Assembly (NCBI GenBank): GCA_951640195.1
Contig: OX621170.1
Coordinates: forward strand, 248,001-312,000
Length of the DNA: 64,000 nt
Direction of reading: 5' to 3'
Source: Porpolomopsis calyptriformis
Lineage: Eukaryota; Basidiomycota; Agaricomycetes; Agaricales; Hygrophoraceae
This document shows positions 57,830-64,000 of this stretch, in pieces; positions within the stretch are counted from its first letter, which is position 1; every line of letters begins with the position of its first letter. The notes below the pieces were generated by a model, which had not been told where the DNA came from, did no database searches, and was given only the letters and a program-made list of their open reading frames with translations. A program made the translations under genes and the position numbers.

Positions 57830-60689
57830 ATGTCGGCTTTGGTGTGTCGACCTCATCCGCTTTGCACTCGAGGGCTTCAATATCGCCTTTATGCATCCTT
57901 GGCTGTTGCATCCAAGCATCCATTGCAACCACCCAGATGCCCCGAACATCAGCATGAATCCAAGGCACATCCACCAATATCTGCTGTTGACCGAACGCCG
58001 CCCCAATTCATAAACTTGCAAAGAAATTCTACTGGAGGCGACGCTAGTTCTCACGAATCAAGACAAGTAGATGAGACGGAAGCCGTACGCAGAAATCCCC
58101 TTGAGCCCAATAAATTAGACGTGTTTCTGTCATCTCTCCACAATCCTGGCTGGGAGCCTACTCTCGCAGATATCGAACGTTACCGACCCGATCGACATAG
58201 CCACGCCCACTTGTCACAATATGCAGAGGAGTATAACCGTCTTGTTGACACGCTATGTCGATCATTCAGCAAAGCGCAGCTGCGCCGTTTCTCAGAGCTC
58301 TACCACCTTCCTGGGACACGATCATTGCGAAAAGTTCAGTATGCTGAACGCATCATCGAAAAACAATGGAAATGGCCTTCTTTAAAGGATGTTGAGAGAA
58401 GGAAGAAAGAAATGACCGAGGTGTCATTGAAATGTGTGTTGATGATTCGTCCGTGGTGTGAATCCACTTACATTTTCCCAGCTTTTAGTATTAGTCCTAG
58501 CCACCTCTTTCTTCTATTGGGGAAAGGTTTGTTTGGTTCTCGCTATGGCACTGCAATTCGATGACCATCATTCTAAGACGGCGTGGACCTCCTTCAGATG
58601 TCATCTCGATTCAATGTTCACATATCATTAACACCAGACCCTCTCACTCTCCATGTGGAAGGTTTGAACGGGTCTTTAACCCAAGTGTGTGAGAAGATAT
58701 CAAAGTTACGAGTGGTTCGTTAAATCTTTGCATATTTGACGAACACTCTAATTGTCGTTCTCCAATTAGGATACCATCGAGGAGATTCTCGAACTACCTA
58801 CCAAGAAGCCTATCAGAGCTGACCTGCTGCAGCGAATATCTCGAGTATCTGGTGCTTTTATAGAAAACGTTGGAAACAATGGGATGGTACGCATCAATGT
58901 CTTTGGTTATTCGGTTTGACTAGATCGCCCACAGGTACGTCTCTGCGCTAAAAACCCTCGTGACCTTGTTGCTGCCAAGCGACTTGCTACACGTGCCGCT
59001 TGTGAAGTAAGTGGGTCTATCTTGGTTCCCGTCCACAATCGTTTATTAGTCGGTTTAGGCTATTGACCCTCCCTTGCATCCTCTATTATCATATATTCCA
59101 CCAGACTTGTCGGGTTCCACCCCGGTGCCTACCACTTTGCTCCCACGTGCTTACTGTGCCTATCCATTCCTGTCTTCGCGTCCGTTACCTTGGACAGTAG
59201 GCAACAGAGGAACCTTTAGAGTTCGAAGAGTAAGCGAGTGGCTCGGGCTGGGTGCTGGCGAAAATATTCAAAAATATGGAGGTTTGGCAGGAGGCAAGGG
59301 TCGCTTCGTAACACCAGCTTGGTATGTCAAGAAATGCTCACCCATTCATACTTATATTGTGCAAATGCTTAGTGAGCTCCTTGATCTTCGGGAAATCCTT
59401 TTCGATACCTTACCTAAAAATCCTGAGTCAAACCTCCTTGTTACTGCATCGTAAGCACCAGGGTCTATGGGAAGAGATTTAATTTAAAAGTCGATCTAGA
59501 ATTGGCCATGTGCTGTTGACAACCTCAACGCCTACTCAACGACCCCTTGTCCTTTCACCTCTCGCCAGTCATAACTCGATGCTCCACGTATTGAGTTGGC
59601 TACAAAATCATTCTATCAAGGCAGACTTTGTGCCGAGGTAAGAATCATAGTCAAAATGGCGTTGCTTGTTTAGCTCTTTTCTAGTTTACCTATTTCCCTT
59701 CTCAACTCCACACCATCTCTACCGACATCTCTCCATCGACTTATATATCATGCTCTTCCGGCTTCCGCGAGTCCCACTCCAAAAAATCAGACGTCAAAAT
59801 CCTCGACGCTGAACACGCAGACTAAGAAGGTCATCAAATACGACATCTTCGTGCATCGAGACACTATGCAGGATCCCCAGGCGCCCAAGTATACAATGGA
59901 TGCGGAAATTCCAGGAGTACACGGGTTGACAGAAAGCCACTCACCCTTGGAAGACTTCACTGAATGTCTTTCTTTTCCTATGGGAGAAAGCTCACGAAAG
60001 GGTTCCGAAACAAAGAATCACCCGAAGATCAGGGTAGAGCGTCGGGGTTTGTCAGGATCAGAAACGACAGTGGATCTTATGATACCCGACCGGCAAGTAA
60101 ATGAGATAACCGTGTACCCTCTGGCTGATGAATGTGCTCTTTTACATTCAGCCCATTAGACGTTCAATTTTCTGTCCTTAATTTCAAGGAGTTCCAACCT
60201 AGTCAAGAGCCTATAAGGTTGAGCGACTACTTATCAGATTTGCAAGACTAGTAAGCTCGCCGCCTCTTTTGATCATCAACGCATTCTACTCAGGTTTTGT
60301 AGTTTGGAATCAGAAGATGCAGCTTCTATACGACCAGAGCCACCGCTTACCATCACATATGACAACGACACCTACGTTCTCCACTCAAACGCCAGCGTAC
60401 GTCAAAGTCTTCAAAATCTCCCAGGCGATGATACTGGGATCATCTCTGCTCCGCCAACAAAAGTGATCAGTGAAAACGTGCTGGACCTCGAAAGTGATTA
60501 CAAGTCAGCTGCCTGCCAAGTATGGCCCTCATCCTACTGCTCCAAAACGTGGAATTGAACAGGTTCATCCAGGTCACATGTAACACGTCTGAGGAAAGCT
60601 GGAAGACCTTTCTTTCTACTTGTGACTACTTGACGACATTACAGGGGGTGACTGGCCGAGCAAACGTGGAGCAGTTAGATGATTTCTAG
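57830..60689 (+). CDS. SLS1: Sls1-like mitochondrial inner-membrane expression factor
   Basis: Sls1 couples mitochondrial transcription to translation at the inner membrane in yeast. N-terminal presequence (MSALVCRPHPLCTRGLQYR). Then the SLS1 N-domain (YNRLVDTLCRSFSKAQLRRF, YHLPGTRSLRKVQYAERII), KH-like regions (DGVDLLQMSSRFNVHISL; TIEEILELPTKKPIRADLLQ; RISRVSGAFIENVGNNGM), LLPRAYCAYPFLSSRPLPW and VGNRGTFRVRRVSEWLGLG (59089-59260). A C-terminal part follows (YDIFVHRDTMQDPQAPKY; TITYDNDTYVLHSNASVRQ). A last intron 60521-60571 (GTATGG...CATCCAG) gives an in-frame tail ending TAG 60687-60689. Many introns. The family is recognised from conserved blocks in order; the C-terminal splice is inferred. 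Confidence 0.82.
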
Positions 60690-60774
60690 CTTAACATTTA
60701 CAAGATTCCATGTGGCTGGCACTCGATATTATTATTGTGAAGATGGGGATTCAAGAAACCGAGAGCAAGTCAAA

Positions 60775-63772
60775 CTAAACGGATCTCTTCTTCTTGGCCT
60801 TTTCTCTCCGTTTTTTGGCTCGAACCTAAGAACATGATATAAGTTTCGGACTTCACCGCTCAAATAATGAGCCTACCTCTTTCTTCATCCTGGAGTCTAC
60901 CATAACGTACCGTCCTTTTACACCTTTGGGCCGTCCCTTAATGCCCCTATGAGAGCCTTTCGCAACAACCAACTTGACCTGCGGCTTGGTTTTCTGACCG
61001 GATGATCTGCCACCACGCATCAACTTCTCGATCCGCCGTGCTTTTTCCCGTTCCGACATGTCAGATGTAGCGTTGACTCCCTCAGCAGTCTTTATCGCCT
61101 TTTCAAGACGTTGGTGGGCTTTGAATTTTTTGCGTGCTTTTGCCTCGGCGACTTTCTTGATGGGCCGGGCATCTATGGCTCGTTGCTTGGCACGAAAAGC
61201 AGCGACAGCTTCTTTTGTGATCGGTAAGTTGGATTTATAGTGTTTTGATTCGTCGTCCAAGAACCAAGAAGGCAGACCTTCTTTCGAGTTTAATGAATAA
61301 CGGTTAAAACCGTCGTTGATAAGTTGGGTTTTTGTCTTCTCGCGGTTGACTAACTGCTGTGCGAGAGTGATGCTTTCTGGGGTAACCAACTCTAATTCTG
61401 GCAAGAGACCAGGTCAAGACTGACGGAACAACCATGTTTAGTTGCTTACTTTTCATCTGGGCGCGTGCGATGTCATTCACATGCTCGTCTTCCGCATCTT
61501 GCATCTCCACATCTTCGTCACCCTGATGTTCAGGACAGTTGTCATCGTGCTGATCATCACTTGAGGGTTCCTAGACTCAAATCAGGGGCATGAGAGTATG
61601 AAGCTAAAAGGTTGGGCGGTGCTTACCTCACTCTGGTCGCCCGAGGTATCATCTCCATCGAGCTCATTAGATTGTGTACATTCTTTTCCACTCTCAGAAC
61701 TATGTTCTTCAATCCCCGAAAAAACGCTGTGATTAAACCACACTCGACTTGCAGCGGTCGCTTCTGGGCGCGAAGTATCCCGTTTAAGTGTCGGGTTAGG
61801 TGCAGACTCTTCATCAACTCCATCACTTTCCGTTGACGAGGAATCTTCATCGGCTTGCAATCTTTCCTCCCCCCAACCATCTCCATCATCATTTCCCTCA
61901 TCGATAAGCGTCTCCCCATGAACCTCAGACCATTCCTTTCGATTGGACTTATCTTGCCTCGCTAGCCTAGCCCTGTATTTCGCGTCCCTCGCCCGCAGCC
62001 TTTCCTGGTAAGCTTCGTATAAATCGTCCAGTTCAACTTCCAATCCTGCCTCATTTCGCTCCTCACATTCATCCTCATCGTTTACGGCTGCGTCCCCTTC
62101 ACTTTCGCTTTCACTTGCGTCATTTTCAAATATTTCTTCTTCTGATGTTGATATGGCATGTTTCCTCTTCAGGGCGTTCGAACTGAATATATCATCTTGG
62201 CCAATATCAAGTGAGTCATCGTGTTGCTCGAGACCGATGTCCAGAGGCGCTGTCATTTTGAGCTGCATGCGTTGGATTGTTCGCGCCTTGATCTCGTTCG
62301 CACGTCGCCGTGCTCGCTTTGTGCGGGCCGCTGCTTCGGCAACGAGGTGCTCGAGCTGAATGATACCGTCATAGTTAAAAGAAGAGGCAAATGCCAGAGA
62401 AAAAAATCACACCTCTTCTGATGCTTTCTGTTCTTCGTCGATGTCTTCCGTTATCTCTACCACCTCTTCCGTGACGTCCCTCCTCACGTCTATACCAATC
62501 TACGAAGCAAAAAGGGTCAGGGTATGGGGTTGTGTGTCTTGCAGAAATTAATCTAACCTCCTTGCGAAGGGCTAACCGCCATTTGAGCAACGCCTTGAAG
62601 TCGCCCTTGCCGAGTACCTTCAAGTCATCGAAATTGGCGAGGATATCCGAAGTCGAGATATCCTTAGTTAGCCATCTATAACGAACTTTGGTTTTCCAAG
62701 AATTGTGAGCAAGTGACGAGACGTACTCTTTTTCCTCTTCGGTCTCAAAAGTTATCTTGTTTACAGACCCAAGAATGGAGATTGGATCCGTTCCCTTCAC
62801 AAACATCGAAGCGGAAATTTTTTTGAACAGGGTATAGTCGTTATCGTCGTAGCCATCACGTTTCCGACGTTTTTTAGCAGGTTGGAACACATTCGCTTCA
62901 GCATTTTGTGAGAATATCCCATTGTCTCCGTTTGAAGGTTGGGAGGCTGCGAGGTCTCGAAATACATGTCTGGGGTCAAGGAACTTGGGGTCGATGTATT
63001 TCGGCGCAAGGAAGTCTTGGCAGACGACAAAAATCTCAGCTGACACATTCCTGAGCCTAGGTCAGCGCACATCATGTTGCGAGCTTTATATGCTGAAAAA
63101 CGCACCTGGACGATGGTGGTTTTGTTGCTTCCACTTTTCCGAATAATTGACTAAACACCCAAAGGAGGTTATTATAGTCAACACTCCGAAAGACTTTGGT
63201 AACAAAGGTCCCTCCTTTTGCCAAAAACTCGACGGCCAACCTCAAACTCATGACAACAAGTTCAGACTGACAATAGGCATCCTGAATCCAAGCCGTACCG
63301 ACATTTGGCGCACCGTCATGAAGTATGACATCTGCCTTCCAGTTCTTAAGTTCACCGCGGATAAGATTGCGGCAATGTGGAGTGGTAATGTCTGACGTGA
63401 GTGTGACCACACGCGGGATGGGTTTGATAGGAACCAAATCAACACCTAAGGGGACGTAAGGATGGCGTTTTAAACTGTGCAGCTGGAGAAACTTGCCAAC
63501 AATAATACTGTTTGCGGGCATATACTTGCTCGCAACTTGAAGCCATCCACCTGGCGCAGCGCAAAGATCGATGCAACATCGGGCAGATTCGAGGAAGGCA
63601 AATTTCTTATTGAGTTGGATTAATTTGAAAGCAGAACGGGCACGATATCCTTGCTCTCTGTTTTGCAAAGATAATGAGCAGTGATAATTCAATAATATGA
63701 AGAACATTACTTTGCTAGTTTGTAGTACTTGTCCAGCCGACCTTTCCCTGTCTTTTTGGAAACTTTACCCAT
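60775..63772 (-). CDS. SPB1: Spb1-type rRNA 2'-O-methyltransferase (FtsJ domain), 60S maturation
   Basis: Nucleolar AdoMet-dependent methyltransferase that modifies the A-loop of 25S rRNA (Gm2922 in yeast). ATG 63772 ([20 protein letters not shown]), then [19 protein letters not shown]. The SAM-binding loop [19 protein letters not shown] is at ~63520-63580. The K-D-K-E catalytic tetrad is visible: Lys in RSAFKL, Asp in [10 protein letters not shown], Lys in FVTKVFRS, Glu in [10 protein letters not shown]. The DUF3381 region follows ([49 protein letters not shown]), an acidic linker (61600-62200), and the Spb1 C-terminal domain ([54 protein letters not shown]) ending in lysine-rich [13 protein letters not shown] at 60775. 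About seven introns. Intact. Confidence 0.95.
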
Positions 63773-64000
63773 CCCGGACCTGCCAATTCTCAGTATAGTA
63801 AAATCAGTGAGCCCAAAAACGCCGTTGAAGCCTTGTGAGGAAAGGTTGTAGCCGTTACGACCTCAATTTAATTGATTTTCAAGCCGGAGCCCAACAGTGC
63901 CAAATTCATTACGTAAGTATGGCGCGAAACGGCTTACCCTAAACAGGTCATGTGATTAAATTCATGAATTAGCCACCAGTCATCCTGACAACTCTGAGGA
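63773..64000. other. Upstream region of SPB1 to window end
   Basis: 227 bases with the SPB1 promoter/5' UTR. No other feature recognised. Confidence 0.4.

Overview
The window comes from a filamentous basidiomycete, most likely an Agaricomycete. Its genes are broken up by many short GT-AG introns of about 45-70 bases. Typical mushroom families are present: a DUF6533 membrane protein, a Crinkler/RHS-type protein, chromoviral Gypsy elements, and hAT and PIF/Harbinger transposons. All coordinates and splice sites were read by eye; no search was run.

Region 1 (1-1756): the 5' part of a FAD-dependent monooxygenase on the minus strand, cut by the window edge, then about 900 bases without a recognisable gene.

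Region 2 (1757-33346): a nest of transposons that can be resolved layer by layer. The outermost layer is a PIF/Harbinger DNA transposon with ~87-bp terminal inverted repeats and a 3-bp AAT target duplication, swollen to 31.6 kb. Its transposase gene is split by a hAT transposon (2041-21478, 8-bp duplication CCTTAAGT). The hAT transposase is split by Gypsy element A (3589-19620, 195-bp LTRs, 5-bp duplication AATGG) and by a solo LTR (20284-20696, duplication GTTAT). Element A contains Gypsy chromovirus B on the minus strand (11889-18694) and a ~1-kb non-coding insertion. A second chromovirus, C (23638-30657), lies to the right; its 5' LTR carries another solo LTR (24003-24204, duplication ATCAT). 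A decayed gag-like frame (30658-33060, minus) completes the region. Nearly all coding sequence here is broken by TGA/TAG codons and substitutions that look like CpG deamination. B and C carry an 11-nt match between primer-binding site and predicted mRNA 5' end, as in self-primed Tf1/sushi elements, and share an extra reading frame downstream of the integrase.

Region 3 (33434-35821): an apparently intact seven-exon Crinkler/RHS-type gene (CRN header, P-loop NTPase, putative nuclease domain), immediately next to the Harbinger end and head-to-head with GUP1.

Region 4 (35886-64000): mostly conserved housekeeping genes. They are GUP1 (O-acyltransferase), a hypothetical gene, a DUF6533 membrane protein, ERG25 (sterol C4-methyl oxidase), PDX3 (pyridoxamine-phosphate oxidase), two tandem small membrane-protein genes, a dynamin-family GTPase, SDH4, a broken second Crinkler/RHS C-terminus carrying a perfect hairpin, a WD40 remnant, mitochondrial ribosomal uL30m, PPE1 (PP2A methylesterase), RIX7 (60S-assembly AAA ATPase), SLS1 (mitochondrial expression factor) and SPB1 (rRNA methyltransferase). 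RIX7, SPB1, uL30m and SLS1 all serve ribosome production or mitochondrial translation, but they are separate transcription units. Several neighbours are head-to-head with under 150 bases between them.
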